From the NCBI GenBank assembly GCA_037074615.1, contig CM073522.1:23062962-23126961 (forward strand): DNA of 64,000 nt. The letters are read 5' to 3'. Positions 21,131-33,561 of the stretch are shown piece by piece; position 1 is the first letter of the stretch; every line of letters begins with the position of its first letter. The translations under genes and the position numbers were made by a program. A model generated the notes under the pieces. That model saw only the letters and a list, made by a program, of their open reading frames with translations, was not told the DNA's origin and did not search any database. The DNA comes from Leucaena leucocephala. Its lineage: Eukaryota > Streptophyta > Magnoliopsida > Fabales > Fabaceae.

Positions 21131-23070
21131 TGTGTCATCCCAAATGCACTGATCTTGAAACATCCTTAATTTCATCCTTACATATACTCAATTGGAAGTA
21201 TTTTAGAACATTGGAACACCATTTTACCTTAGAAATATGAATTTCCAAAAGTTAGGCTATCGGACTGTTCACTTTACTGTTCACTTGGTAATTCCAGTTT
21301 GCAGCATGAAATTTGGAAATTCACAATTAAATATAGAAAATTGAAATGAGGTGGTTCCAATTTATAATGAAATTTATTTCATCAAACTTTGAAGGAAAAA
21401 TATGAAAATGAGATTTACTTGTCCAAATGAAATCAGTTTATTCGTTGAAAATCACTGTTCATTTGGTAAATTTTGAACTTCCAGATTCGGTGTCTCATTT
21501 TCAAAAATTCATTTCTCTTTGTATACTTCTCCAAATGAGTCTTGTTACATATGGATTTAAAGCTCCATATGTCTACTTTAAGATCACAAAATGTCCTGGA
21601 AAAATTCATTCATTTTCTATATGAAAACCGCGTAGGAATCTCACTGGCTCTCAGGACTTGTTTTATCTTGATCCAGATTTTAGGTCCAAATTTGAAAAAT
21701 CATATCAATTTGAAAACTTAACCAAATTAGGCGTTATCAGTGTCCAATTAAAGCTCTGGATCTTATCTATATTCATACCAAATTTCATGTGAAAACTCGT
21801 CGGATAAGTTACTCAAATGATCAATCAAAGCGTTCAGTCTCTTATGGTTCCAGTGAGCGTATACGTTCTTACATACCATACCACATCTCCTAAGTTAAAT
21901 ACATGCTATCTAGGTCATATATACATTGTTCATTCACATTTACTCTCTTCCATGAGAAGTTCCAGCACCTAGAGCATGATTATATACATATGGAAGGAAT
22001 GAGATTTCATGGAAATCCCAATAGCAAGATATACAAACTATAAGGTTATGCATGCTTGATGAAATGCTTAACATGTTATCATGCAATGGGAGCTAATTCA
22101 TGATCATACATAGGCAAACTCTAACATGCATATTGTCATGACATAGGTTGCAAGGAGTTGCACATATTCATAACTCACCATCATCATCATAAACATCATC
22201 ACATAACATACTAAGCTCAACCAAACTTCATGCGTAACAAGCAAGCATATCAATCACAACATGACATAAGTTTATAGTAAAGTATTCTTGCTACCTCTTA
22301 GGTGTCTTTGCCAATTCCTTCTTGTATTGATCCCTCCTTTCCACAAATGTCAAAACCTAGGCATAACAAGACAATTACCAAGTCACAACTCAATTCAAAC
22401 CATTCTCAAGACTAGGGTTCCATTAAGTCCCTTTCTTTCTCTACTTTGTGACTTAGATTTACATCCTTCCAAACTAAACTCTCATAGTTCATTCCCACAT
22501 AATTTTTCATGTAGAATCCAAATATGCATTCAAAAATTCCAAAATCCAATTGCTTCCTAATGTTCTGTACAGAAACCAAAACCTCACTCTTGTTTTCCAA
22601 AAATTCTCATTTTGGTTCCAATGCTTCCAATACTTGTCTTCCTACTATAACCCCACACAATTTTCCATTTTAGACTCATTGGAAGCATCAAAATCATGAA
22701 ATTCTAACATATGAACAGTGATTCCGTACTGTACAGAACAGAACACAATCTTGGGTTCACAAGCACACATGGATTCCTAAGCCATTATCATGTGATTCAA
22801 GCTTGTTTAAGCTTATCTACACTATCCATAAAATAAAACTCATATTCCTTTCATATGGGTACCGAAATTCCAGCAGCAATTCATCAAGGTTTATGCCTCA
22901 AAAACCACTTAAACTCAAGAGCAAATCTACTATAACATAGTCTAGGATCAAGAGGAGTAGGTACCTTGATGTTTCCTTCCAAGTGCTTGCTTCCTCTTGG
23001 CTTGAGTTTTCAATTTGCAAGAGTTTCCCCAAGGGTTCTATGCATGCCGAAATGAAGCTGAAAGAGGGGG

Positions 23071-23078
23071 TATTTATA
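23071..23078 (-). promoter_or_regulatory. TATA box of G3 3' LTR
   Basis: Minus-strand TATAAATA followed by CCCCCTCTTT, the same place in the LTR as in its relatives. Confidence 0.65.
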
Positions 23079-23869
23079 GACAATTTTGGGTGGAAATGAA
23101 AGGCCAAGATCATTTTGGTTACTATTTGATCTTGTGGCTTAGATTTAATCTTGGAATTTCTTTTCTTTTTTGAATTATTGCATCACTTGATGACATCACT
23201 CAAGGGACAACTCATGGGCCACCTAATCACCCATGTGACACAAATGGAAGAGCCAAGAAAACTCTGGAAAATTTCTTTTCCAGTCCAATGCGGTACTGGC
23301 CCGGTCCGATTCCTAGTAAACTGGACTGTTTTCTGATTCTAATTTTTCTAAAAATCCTTATTATGTCTTCTGACCTTAAATTTAGTATTTGGGTCCTTTA
23401 TATCATTGACATTCTTATACTGGGTCTAAACTTAATTACAGATCCCTTGCGAAATGACCAAAATGCCCTTGGTGCCCTTTCTTGCACTATCTTAACCCTA
23501 AGGGTAAAATCGTCATTTTACACCTCTCTGTACCCTGTCAGGGCATATACAGACTCTGAGTAACTTTATTTGTATGTGTATTGGCTTCTGGGCCTGTCCA
23601 GAATGACCAAAATTCCCTCCATTCACCTATTAATCTTTAGTACAACACAGGGGCATTTTCATAATTTCGCACTTTTCTGGGGTTCCACCGGACATTGGCC
23701 CACCTATCAGTCCAAGGGTCTTACTGGGCGTTTGATGGCACCATTCTTGGGCCTTTTAGGGTCCATTACCTCTATGACACGAATCACGAGGAATCTTCCC
23801 CGGCGATGTTCATCGGGTATTTTCGCCATTATACACCGTTTCTACACATCTCCGAACACCGGCTCCTTT

Positions 23870-26689
23870 TGAAACGTCCTTACTTTCGTACATTCTAGGG
23901 ATCATTTAGTAGCATTTAGAACCTTTTGCAAGATCATTGAAGTCCAATATCTCAATCTGGAATTTTACTCTTCTCGGGTACTGTTCACTGTGTAAATTCT
24001 AGATGAGTGACCTGACTTCGGAAAATCATAATTAAATATAGAAAAATTGAAATGAAGTGGTTCTAATTACTACATAAATCTGACTCAATTATCTTTAAGG
24101 GAAAAATCACGCATGGACCAATATTTGACCAAGTCAACGTGGGTCAATGTTACAACTTTACTGTTCATCCAGCGTTTTCCCCCTAAATCCAGTATTTTAG
24201 TCCCAACTTTGATAATTTATATCTCCATGTGTAGATATCCAAATTAGGCATTATATATATAGAATCGAAGCTTAGTATGTAAAATATTTATCATAAAAAT
24301 TTCATACATTTATTCATCCATTTACTATTTTTAATTATTTATCAAATATCACTAGGTCAACACGAGTTACTGTTCATAGTGGTAAATTTCAGCACTCAAC
24401 TTTGCATACATATGCATACATCCATCATATATCAGTCAAACAATACTCATTATTAATTAATAAGTTGTTATACAACATAACATGTACATAATTCTCATAT
24501 TTCTAGTACATCTTTTCTGCCTGAAATTCGGCAGCATAACTGCTACCCTTCATCTTTAGAAAGTAACCGATCTTGTACCGATTCGGTAATTCCCGTGAGA
24601 ACTACCATTCTACGTAAGTACCCAGGAAAGACTGGATGAACCGGCTAGGTCCACTCACTTCCAGCCTCCTTAGACAGTACCTACGTACACAGTACGTGTC
24701 AGTTCCTTTCTTTACCACTTTGTCAGAATTTCAGCAGCCTAACGGCGTCTTTCAAGATTTCCAAAATTTACTTCAACATAGCCTCCCCTGTAATGGGTTA
24801 TTTGGGATGAGATTCGGGGGAATCTCAGTAGCAATAATCATAACAATATATGTAATGCAGAGTGATAGTGCTTGCTTGTGATTGTGTACAGATAAGTATG
24901 CTGCGTGCTTCCATATTCAATAACATATGATCATAGCATTGTAATAGAGCTTCAAGCATAACATATAAGACAACAATCAAACCAAACAATAGCACAACAA
25001 GTCACAAAGACATTACATAAAAGCTAGGATTAGTTACTACCTTAAAAGCTTAGCAGAATTCCAGAACCTCTATACTACTTTCAACTCCGCAAGAACTTCC
25101 TTTCTTCTTTCTTTCTCTCACTTTCTCTCTCAAGAACTTCCTTATCTCTCTAAAATGCTCCTTGGCCATGATGAATGAAGAGCTAGGGGTATTTATAGTT
25201 TTTATGGATGGCATTTTCATAATTTTGAAGCCATCTGAACTTGTGGTCCTGGTTTTTTCGGAATTTCCTATTTTTCTTTATTCCCTTTTACTGCATCATC
25301 AAGGGACACCTAAGGGGACACCTCACCCCTCACATTCTTCACATGGCTCAATTTAGGGAGCAAGAAGCCTTCTGGAAGATTTTCGGTCCAATCTGGTACC
25401 GGCCCGGTTTGTCTCCTCGAAAACTGGACTGTTTTCTGAATCTAATTTTTCTGAAAATCCATATTATGTCTTCTGACTTTAAATTTAGTATCTGGGACCT
25501 TTATATCATTAACATTTTTATACTGGGTCTAAACTCAATTACAGATCCCTTGCAAAATGACCAAAATACCCCTGGGTGCCCTTTCTTGCACTATCTTAAC
25601 CCTAAGGGTAAAATTATCATTTTACACCTTTCTGTACCTTGTCAGGGCATATACTGACTCTGGTTAACCTCACCTATGTATGTCTTGGCTTCTGAGCCTG
25701 TTCAGAATGATCAAAATGCCCTCCATTCCTCTACTACCCTTTAGTACAACACAGGGGTATTTTCGTAATTTTGCACTTTTTCGGGGTTCTGCCAGACACT
25801 GGCCCACCTATCAGTCCAAGGGTCTTACTGGGCCTTTGATGGCGCCATTTTTGGGCCTTTCAGGGTCCATTACCTTCATGGCACGCATTACAAAGAATCT
25901 TCCCCCGTCAATGTTCACTGAGTATTTTAGCTATTATACACCGTTTACACACATATCCGGACACCGACTCCTTCTGTCAGATACACTGTCCTACTGTGTC
26001 TGGGCAGCCATTTGGGTCACAACGGGCATCTGACTATTGTTACCTGACCTCATTCAGTCTTAGTTTAAATACTGATAAATCTCCCTATCGTATACCTGGA
26101 GGCCTCACACTCCCGTCTGTATTTGCTAATTTGTGAATAACTTTTTCTACAGACCTCCTATCGGTATTCTGTCAGTTTCCTGACATTCATCCCATCAGGA
26201 CGCATCATCCTATAATTTTTCACTTATATCTGAAATCTAGGATATCCGGTAGAATTTTTTATAACTTTTAGAATATCAGATCAATTTTGGCTATCTGGAG
26301 TCTTGAAAAATTCCTGTATTAAGCTGGATTACCCGGCTTCACTTGCTCTATCTACTGGTGGAATATGGGGCTGATCGGAATACGATCACTACTTTTGTCT
26401 ATTTCCAGTCCAGGTTTTCATAATTACACTTTTGCCCCGGAAGCTTTTCTTCTTTTCAATTAAGCCCCTTTATTTGGCTAGAATTACACTTAAGGACCCC
26501 ACATTTTTATCTACTTTTCCTTCTTAGCCTTAACCTTTCCATAATTGCAATCAAGTCATTTCATTTCCTTTCTTTTTCAATTTAATCCCTTTCTTTTCAT
26601 AAATAACCACATCTTCTTCCTGAAAAATAATTCGTATATCTCATTCAATCTGTACATACAAATTAGTACAGAAAATTAGGGATATTACA
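23870..26689 (-). mobile_element. S1: solo gypsy LTR inside the G3 LTR
   Basis: 2820 bp, bounded by TGAAACGTCC and GGGATATTACA, with the perfect target duplication CCTTT (23865-23869 and 26690-26694). Removing it restores the block CCGGCTCCTTT to CAGATACACTGGCC of the host LTR. It is start type i and end type a, like the LTRs of G4. No PBS or interior is present, so it is a product of LTR-LTR recombination. TATA box at 25190-25197. Confidence 0.93.
25190..25197 (-). promoter_or_regulatory. TATA box of solo LTR S1
   Basis: Minus-strand TATAAATA followed by CCCCTAGC and a GA-rich leader (CT-rich on plus, 25100-25150). Confidence 0.65.
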
Positions 26690-27408
26690 CCTTTTATCAG
26701 ATACACTGGCCTACTGTGTCTAGGCATCCCTTTGGGTCATAACGGTCATCTGACTGATGTCATCTGACCTCATTCAATCTCAGTTCAAATACCGATAAAT
26801 CTCCCTATCAGATACCCGTAGGTCACACACTCCCGTCTGAATTTACTAATTTGCGAATAACTTTTTCTACAGACCTCCTATCGATATTCTGTCAGTTCCC
26901 TAACATCCGCCTCATCAGTACACATCCTCCTATAATTTTTCACGTATATCTGAGGTCTAGGATATCCGGTAGGAATTTTTTATACTTTTAGACTATCAGA
27001 TAAATTTCAGCTATCTGGAGTCCTGAGAAAATTCCTGTATTAAACTAGATTACCCAGCATCACTTGCTCTATCTACTGGTGAAATCTGGGACTGAAATGC
27101 TTTCGAGCAGTATAAACCACTTCTGGCCTAACTTTCTTTAATTACACTTTAGCCCCGGGGAAATTTTCTTCTTTGCACTTAAGTCCCTCAAATTTGGCTA
27201 AAATTACACTTAAAGACCCCACATTTTTGTCTACTTTTCCTTTTTAGCCTTACACTTTTCATAATTGCACTTAAGTCCTTACATTTTCTTTCTTTTTCAA
27301 TTTAATCCCTTTCTTTACATGAATGGCCACATCTTTTCCTGAAAAATATCTCATATATTTCATTCCGTCTGTACATACAAATCAGTATAGAAAATTTGGG
27401 ATATTACA

Positions 27409-27424
27409 TTTCTCTCCCCCTTAA
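27409..27424 (-). other. Polypurine tract of G3
   Basis: Minus-strand AAGGGGGAGAGAAA lies directly before TGTAATATCC, identical to that of G1 and G4. It is preceded by the TCGAGGACGAAATTTA block. Confidence 0.9.
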
Positions 27425-27461
27425 AATAAATTTCGTCCTCGAAATTTACATTACACATACC

Positions 27462-27683
27462 CTATAGAAACAACTCCGGATACTTCCCCCTCATCTTTTC
27501 TTCTGTTTCCCATGTAGTTTCATCCTCAGTCAAGCCTTTTCAGATCACTTTTACTAGAGGGATTTGCTTATTACGTAACTGCTTGACCTTTCGATCAGCA
27601 ATTCGCACTGGTCAAACCTCATAGGTCAGATCATCTCGTAGTTCGACTTCATCTTGCTCTATCACATGGGATGGATCTGGAAC
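27462..27683 (-). pseudogene. pol: G3 pol, C-terminal chromodomain-like end
   Basis: The minus strand encodes the end of pol: DPSHVIEQDE, YEV, a TGA in place of the next codon, PVRIADRKVKQLRNKQIPLV, a further TGA where the relatives have TGG (VIW), then TWETEEKMRGKYPELF and the normal stop at 27462-27464. It is joined upstream to 39489 once C1 is removed. Function as in the G1 tail; broken by the two nonsense codons. Confidence 0.82.
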
Positions 27684-27805
27684 TGAAGGGAATTGGAAGA
27701 CACGCAGCGGAAATTAACTTTAAAAATTTTTCCATTCCCAGCCAGGATCTACCGAATGTGTTTAAGTCAAGGAGAAAGAAGTGTTACCTTCGGTATTTGA
27801 GCTTT

Positions 27806-28012
27806 GGTCGCGACCTCAGTGTCCACTAGTCGCGACTCCTCGCCTCTGGAACTTTCAGTCGCGACCTCCTCAGCTTTTAGTCGCGACCTGTCGCCTCTGG
27901 AGTTTTTAGTCGTGACCTACTCTGCTTCTCGTCGCGACCTTCCTCTTCTTTTCGGATTTCTGACGTTCAGATGCCCGTATGGTCGCGACCTAAGTGTTTT
28001 CTGGTCACGACC
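27806..28012. repeat. GTCGCGACC palindrome array in C1 LTR
   Basis: Eight copies of a site derived from GGTCGCGACC (a perfect 10-bp palindrome) lie at intervals of about 22-50 bp. The other C1 LTR has the same array at 34889-35000 and 37846-37928. Two sites read GTCGTGACC and GTCACGACC here and GTCGCGACC there, which is what deamination of methylated CpG gives. On the element strand the array is downstream of the likely TATA box, so it should be in the transcribed leader. Confidence 0.85.
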
Positions 28013-28269
28013 TTGCTTCGTGTCTGGTCGTATCGTAGAAGTCGACAGCTCAGATCGGCTTCCTCTACCGGTATCCACACGAGCAGCGTTCCAATCGCGA
28101 ACGACGTGCTAGCGCCTCTTGTCCCTCTAGGGCTTTCTAGAGATTCCGTCCTCACCGTCTCTATCTCGGCAGTTTCTTATGTGCAAACCTTTTGCACTCT
28201 CCCTGGCCCCTCTTCTCACGTCTGAATGTGTGTGTAGAGATCTTTAGAACCCTAGCCCCTAATGTCAAA

Positions 28270-28275
28270 TATATA
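28270..28275 (-). promoter_or_regulatory. Candidate TATA box of C1 LTR
   Basis: Minus-strand CCTATATATTTGAC, about 590 bp before the LTR end. AT-rich runs at 28590-28670 offer alternatives, so the choice is uncertain. Confidence 0.4.
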
Positions 28276-29569
28276 GGAAGCTATCGGGCTTCTAATAGGG
28301 CCGGACTTCAGAATTAATCTTATATTAATTCTAAAATTAATACAATATCATATATTGCATAATTTAATAAGAAACTAATTAAATAAATATGGTTTATATT
28401 AAATCCGTCCCACAGATTTAATTCACCTATTTATTTAATTTAAAATAAAGATAAGACGGAATTATATTTGATTTATTCTTATAAATCAAATTAGAGATAC
28501 CTTATCAATTTGAATTTCAAATTCAAATAGATCATATCCATTTAAATTCAAATTCAAAAGTGATAGAGATTTAATTTATCCTTATAAATTAAATCTTACA
28601 AATATCTCTTATATTATATATAATATATATATACTGATTTATATATATATATATAAAATATATATCCACCCTAGATCATTCATTAAATCTAGACATCTCT
28701 TAGATTCAATGAATCTGGACATCATAGTTCGCATTGGGCTGTTTTGTGTGCGACCCTGTAGGCCCATATGAAGTTGGCAGTGGCCCAGTTACTATACTGA
28801 CCCACAAGTCGTAAGCGGTCTCTAGCAAGGCATTACGACTACCCAAAACATATGAGGATCGATAAACGATGTAACCTTTCATACAACCATATCACGTCCC
28901 TTTTGTCACATGATATTTCGGTCAAGGATGAGGCATGGAGAACGTCATCCTCCTATTTCTGACCATTACTTTCTCGATCCCTGAGTAGTCTGAATATAGA
29001 AATGGAACTACCCTTCCATTCCAGTATGGCCATACATTTCTCAGACTCACTCATCGAGGGGCCCAGTAATATCTCTCTACGAATGTGAGGGACAAATTCC
29101 ATCTTGACCATTCACATTCCTCCGCATGAAAAACCACTAAGCCCGAGCATAGCCTTTATGATCACTCAGTCAAAAGTGACTTTTGACTAGGTCAAAGCTG
29201 AGCGTTTGTCATGTAGGAATCCATGATGATCTCAGGTCAAAGGGCATAGTGACATGGCTTGTATATGAGAGGAGCTTATGACTTGACCCATGCAGCTCTC
29301 TCATAGCGGGTCGGTCCAACACCCTGTACTCTTACATGTGCTTATGACTTTGATTTATATCTCTATATATCTTCAAAGTCATATTGGTCTTATTTCATCT
29401 ATGTTCCCGCATAGATGACTGACCAGGGACATTTAGGATAAGATCACGAGTTATCCAAGGATTGTCATCATAGTAAACATGCAAATAATATGATAACTTT
29501 ATTAAAAAAATTCATAAATCAACAATGTTCATAAGATAATGATTGGCCCCTAGGGCACAATCTCCAACA

Positions 29570-29580
29570 TCCTCCCACTT
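29570..29580 (-). other. Polypurine tract of C1
   Basis: Minus-strand AAGTGGGAGGA lies directly before the LTR start TGTTGGAGATTG and right after the pol stop. Confidence 0.85.
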
Positions 29581-29583
29581 GCA

Positions 29584-32500
29584 CTAGGTACAATCATTAA
29601 TTTGCCTAATTCCCATTGACCTAACATGACACTCATGTTTTGCTTGCACAAGCGGCTTTGTTAGAGGATCAGCAACATTGTCTTCCCCTGCTACCTTGCA
29701 TATTTTTATATCACCTCTATCATTGATTTCTCTGATGAGATGAAATCGCCTGAGTATATGCTTGGTCCTTTGATGTGACCTAGGCTCTTTGGCCTGTACA
29801 ATGGCACCACTATTGTCACAGAACAAAGTTATTGGATCTGAGATGGTAGGTACCACCCTTAGTTCTGTAATGAACTTCCTGATCCAAACGGCCTCCTTAG
29901 CTGCATCAGATGCTGCTATGTACTCAGCTTCCGTTGCAGAATCTGCTACAGTGCTCTGCTTAGAGCTCTTCCAGCTTACTGCTCCATTATTCAGGAGGAA
30001 TATGTATCCAGATTGCGATTTTTGGTCATCCTGGTCAGTTTGGAAACTTGCATCTGTGTAACCAGTTACATAGAGCTTGTCTTCCAATCCACCATAGACC
30101 AAGAATAAGTCCTTAGTCCTTCTTAAGTACTTAAGGATATTCTTGACAGCAGTCCAATGGCCCTCACCAGGGTTCTGTTGATATCTGCTAGTCATACTTA
30201 AGGCAAACGAGACATCCGGTCGAGTACATAACATGGCGTACATGATAGATCCTATGGCCGAGGCATATGGAATCTTACTCATGCGACCTCGCTGATCTGG
30301 TGTACTAGGACACAAATCCTTGCTGAGGTGAATACCATGAGACATGGGTATGAAACCCCTTTTTGATTCCTGCATACTGAACCTATGCAGTATCTTGTCT
30401 ATATATGTGCTCTGACTCAGTCCTAGAAGCCTTTTAGATCTATCTCTATAGATCCTAATTCCTAGGATGTAGGTGGCTTCACCCGAGTCTTTCATCGAGA
30501 AAGATTTTCCTAACCAAGACTTGACAATCTGCAAGGTAGGAATGTCATTCCCAATGAGTAGGATGTCATCGACATAGAGTACCAAAAACACAACTGTGCT
30601 CCCACTAACCTTTTTGTACACACAAGGTTCATCAATGTTTTGAAGAAATCCAAACTCTTTGACTACTTCATCAAAACGATGATTCCAACTCCGAGATGCT
30701 TGCTTCAGTCCATAAATGGACCTTTGAAGCTTGCACACCTTACCAGAGTCCTCAGAACGCACAAAACCTTCAGGTTGTGTCATGTACACATCCTCAAGGA
30801 GCTTTCCATTAAGGAAGGCTGTCTTGACGTCCATCTGCCATATTTCATAGTCATAATATGTTGCAATGGCAAGGAGGATTCTGATTGATTTGGCCTTTGC
30901 AACTGGGGAAAAGGTCTCATCATAGTCCATACCATAAGTTTGAGTAAATCCTTTTGCAACCAGTCGTGCCTTGAAGACATTTACATTGCCATCCATGTCG
31001 GTTTTCTCTTTAAAAACCCACTTGCACCCGACGGTTTTTACACCTTCAGGCGGGTCGACTAAGGTCCATACCTTATTGTCGTACATGGATTGCATCTCAG
31101 ACTTCATGGCATTAAGCCATTTTTCAGAGTTTGGTCCCACTATAGCTTCTTGATAGGTAGTGGGCTCATTATGCTCAATGAGCAACACATCACGACTATC
31201 AGAAATCAGAAATCAATATCTCTGAGGCTGAAGTCGTGCCCTATTAGATCGCCTTGGGCCTTGCGTGACTTGAGGAGTCTCAACAACTTCTTGTGAGTCT
31301 TCTCTACTTTCCATCTCTAGTTCTGTGGCGTCTTGTGGCTCTCGAACTTCTTCGAGGTGTACCTTGCTCCCAGTGGTTCTTTTAGAGATAAATTCTCGTT
31401 CTAGAAAGATACCATTTCTGACAACAAACACTTTGTTATCAGTGGGGTTGTAGACATAATATCCCTTGGTTTCCTTAGGATATCCCACAAAAAGGCACTT
31501 TGAAGATTTGGGCGCTAACTTATCTGAGGCTTGTTGCTTAACATAGACCTCACATCCCCAAATCTTGAGAATAGACAAACTAGGTTTCCTCCCAGTCCAT
31601 ATCTCATACGGAGTCTTTTCAACTGCCTTAGATGGAACACGATTCAGTGTGAACGCAGCTGTCTCTATGGCGTGGCCCCAAAAGGATGGTGGAAGATCTG
31701 TTCGACTCATCATGGATCGAACCATATCCAATAGTGTTCGATTCCTCCGTTCAGAAACCCCATTCCATTGTGGTGTTCCTGGAGGAGTCAATTGTGAGAC
31801 TATTCCACAATTCCTAAGATGATCGATAAACTCTTGGCTCAAATATTCACCACCTCGATCAGATCGAAGGGCTTTAATTGTTTTACCAAGCTGGTTTTGT
31901 ACTTCATTTTGAAATATCTTGAACATTTCAAAAGATTCGGATTTATGTTTCATTAGATAGACGTAGCCATATCTACTGAAATCATCTATGAATGTAATGA
32001 AGTACGAATAACCTCTTCTGGCATTTGTATTCATCGGTCCACACACATCTGTATGTATGAGGCCCAACAAATCAGTGGCCCTATCACTGTGCCCAGTGAA
32101 AGGCGACTTTGTCATCTTTCCTAACAAACAAGATTCGCAAGTATCATATGATTCAAAATCAAATGAGTTGAGAAATCCATCTTGATGGAGTTTAGAAATG
32201 CGTTTCTCATTTATGTGGCCTAGACGACAGTGCCAGAGGTACGTCGGATTCAAATCATTTGGTTTGATCCTTTTGGCGGTTATGTTATAGATATTTCCAT
32301 GATTGGGTTGTTCCAAGTTTAATATGTAATGATCAACATGCAAATCACCATGAGCATAGAAAATATCATTACGATAAATAGAACATTTACCATTCCCAGA
32401 AATGGAAGTGTAACCTTCCTTATCCAAATAAGAAAGAGAAACAATGTTACTACTCAAAGCAGGAACATAATAGCAATTGTTCAAAATTAACAAAAGCCCA

Positions 32501-33561
32501 GTGGGCAGAACTAATTCATAAGTGCCTACAGCTAGAGCAGCAACCTTTGCTCTATTTCCAACTAGTAGGTCAACTTCGCCCTTCTTCAGCTTTCTACTGT
32601 CCTTTAGGCCCTGCACATTTGTACAAATGTGAGAACCACATGCAGTATCTAATACCCATGTAGTGGAAGTAGAGAGATGAATGTCTATAACATAAATACC
32701 TGAAGCGATAGCCCCGCTATCCTTCTTGTTCTTTCTCAGATCTTTAAGGTAGAGTTTGCAATTCCTCTTCCAATGACCCGATTCATTGCAGAAGAAGCAA
32801 ACTCCTTCCTTTGGAGGCTTTGCCTTCTTTGGTGCAGGCTTGGTTTCGGGCTTGCCTGACTCTTTGGTCTTACCAGATGAGCCATGACCCTTGCCCTTGC
32901 CTTTCTTTTTCATACCCTTTCCTTTCTGAACCATCAAAACAGTACTGGGCTTTTTCTTAACAGTCGGCTCAGCAGTTTTAAGCATCCCATGCAGTTCAGA
33001 AATAGATTTCTCCATGTTGTTCATGTTGTAGTTCATGACAAACTGGTCATAACTTTCCGGGAGTGAGTTCAAGATCAAATCTGTAGCTAACTCCTGACTT
33101 ATGGGAAATCCAAGCCTCTCAAGGTGATCTCTGTACCCTTTCATCTTTAAGACATGAGTACTCACTGATGCACCTTCAGCCATCCTGCAGGAATGTAAGG
33201 CCTTGGTGGTCTCATACCTCTCTTGCCTTGCCTATTGCTGGAACATTTCCTTAAGATGCACAATCATCTCATAAGCCTCCATGTGTTCCAGATCTCTTTG
33301 AAGCTCCGGAACCATAGTGGCAAGCATCAAGCATCCCACATCAACAGAGTCTTCCTTATGCTTCGCATAAGAATCTCTCTGAGCTCTAGGAGCATTGGCT
33401 GCTGGCTCCTCAGGAATGGGTTGATCTAGGACATATACCTTTCTTTCCTGCTTGAGAACAATTCTCAAGTTCCTGAACCAGTCAAGAAAGTTTGTCCCAT
33501 TGAGTTTGTCCTTCTCAAGGACAGATCGCAATGATAATGTAGCAGTATTACTAGTCGTCAT
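29584..33561 (-). pseudogene. gag-pol: C1 copia gag-pol polyprotein, two nonsense codons
   Basis: One frame of 1326 codons. Gag (1 to about 250) starts MTTSNTATLSLRSVLEKDKL, with LNGTNFLDWFRNLRIVL, and ends in a Lys-rich stretch and the knuckle CFFCNESGHWKRNC. The protease has WVLDTACGSHIC (DTAC where DTGA or DSGA is usual). Integrase has the HHCC finger (HCRLGHINEKRIS to CESCLLGK) and the core D-D-E in HTDVCGP, SDRGGEY and NGVSERRNRT. RT has KWVFKEKTD, QMDVKTAFLNG and the catalytic YVDD. RNase H has TGYTDASF, ATEAEYIAAS and FCDNSGAI. Integrase before RT is the copia order. The only breaks are TAG at 33229-33231 (probably from CAG, in gag) and TGA at 31210-31212 (probably from GGA, between integrase and RT). 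These stops are the only visible defects, so it may have been active until recently. Confidence 0.95.

Larger units (their letters stand above)
18746..21155 (-). mobile_element. C0: decayed Ty1/copia element, SIRE/Maximus-like
   Basis: On the minus strand a coding-like remnant (20450-21130) is followed by a purine tract and an LTR that starts TGTTAGATTG at 20201. The layout (a reading frame without gag or pol motifs directly before the PPT, an LTR of about 1.4 kb) suggests the SIRE/Maximus group, which carries an env-like ORF there; this is inference. G3 is inserted at 21156, so the gag-pol part should lie beyond the right end of the window. The LTR's outer end at 18746 is a best guess. Confidence 0.5.
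21156..27408 (-). repeat. G3 3' LTR, split by S1
   Basis: Minus-strand start TGTAATATCCCAAATTTTC at 27408 next to the PPT; end AATTAAGGATGTTTCA at 21156. Without S1 (23870-26689) and one CCTTT copy, the LTR is about 3.4 kb. The stretch 27408-23100 matches the other LTRs, but 23070-21156, downstream of the TATA box, is a different leader of about 1.9 kb. Its best match in the window is the G5 3' LTR between 52860 and 54120, for example 22650-22700 with the reverse complement of 53400-53460. Confidence 0.82.
27684..29569 (-). repeat. C1 3' LTR
   Basis: 1886 bp, read from TGTTGGAGATTG at 29569. The U3 part includes the AT-rich run 28590-28670 (TATATA repeats) and the inverted repeats TTTGAATTTCAAATTCAAA near 28505. 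The last 350 bp carry the GTCGCGACC array. Confidence 0.95.

Noticed and set aside
28590..28670. TATATA run as a replication origin or scaffold site
   Set aside because: It is an AT-rich part of the C1 LTR present in both copies; nothing else supports such a role.
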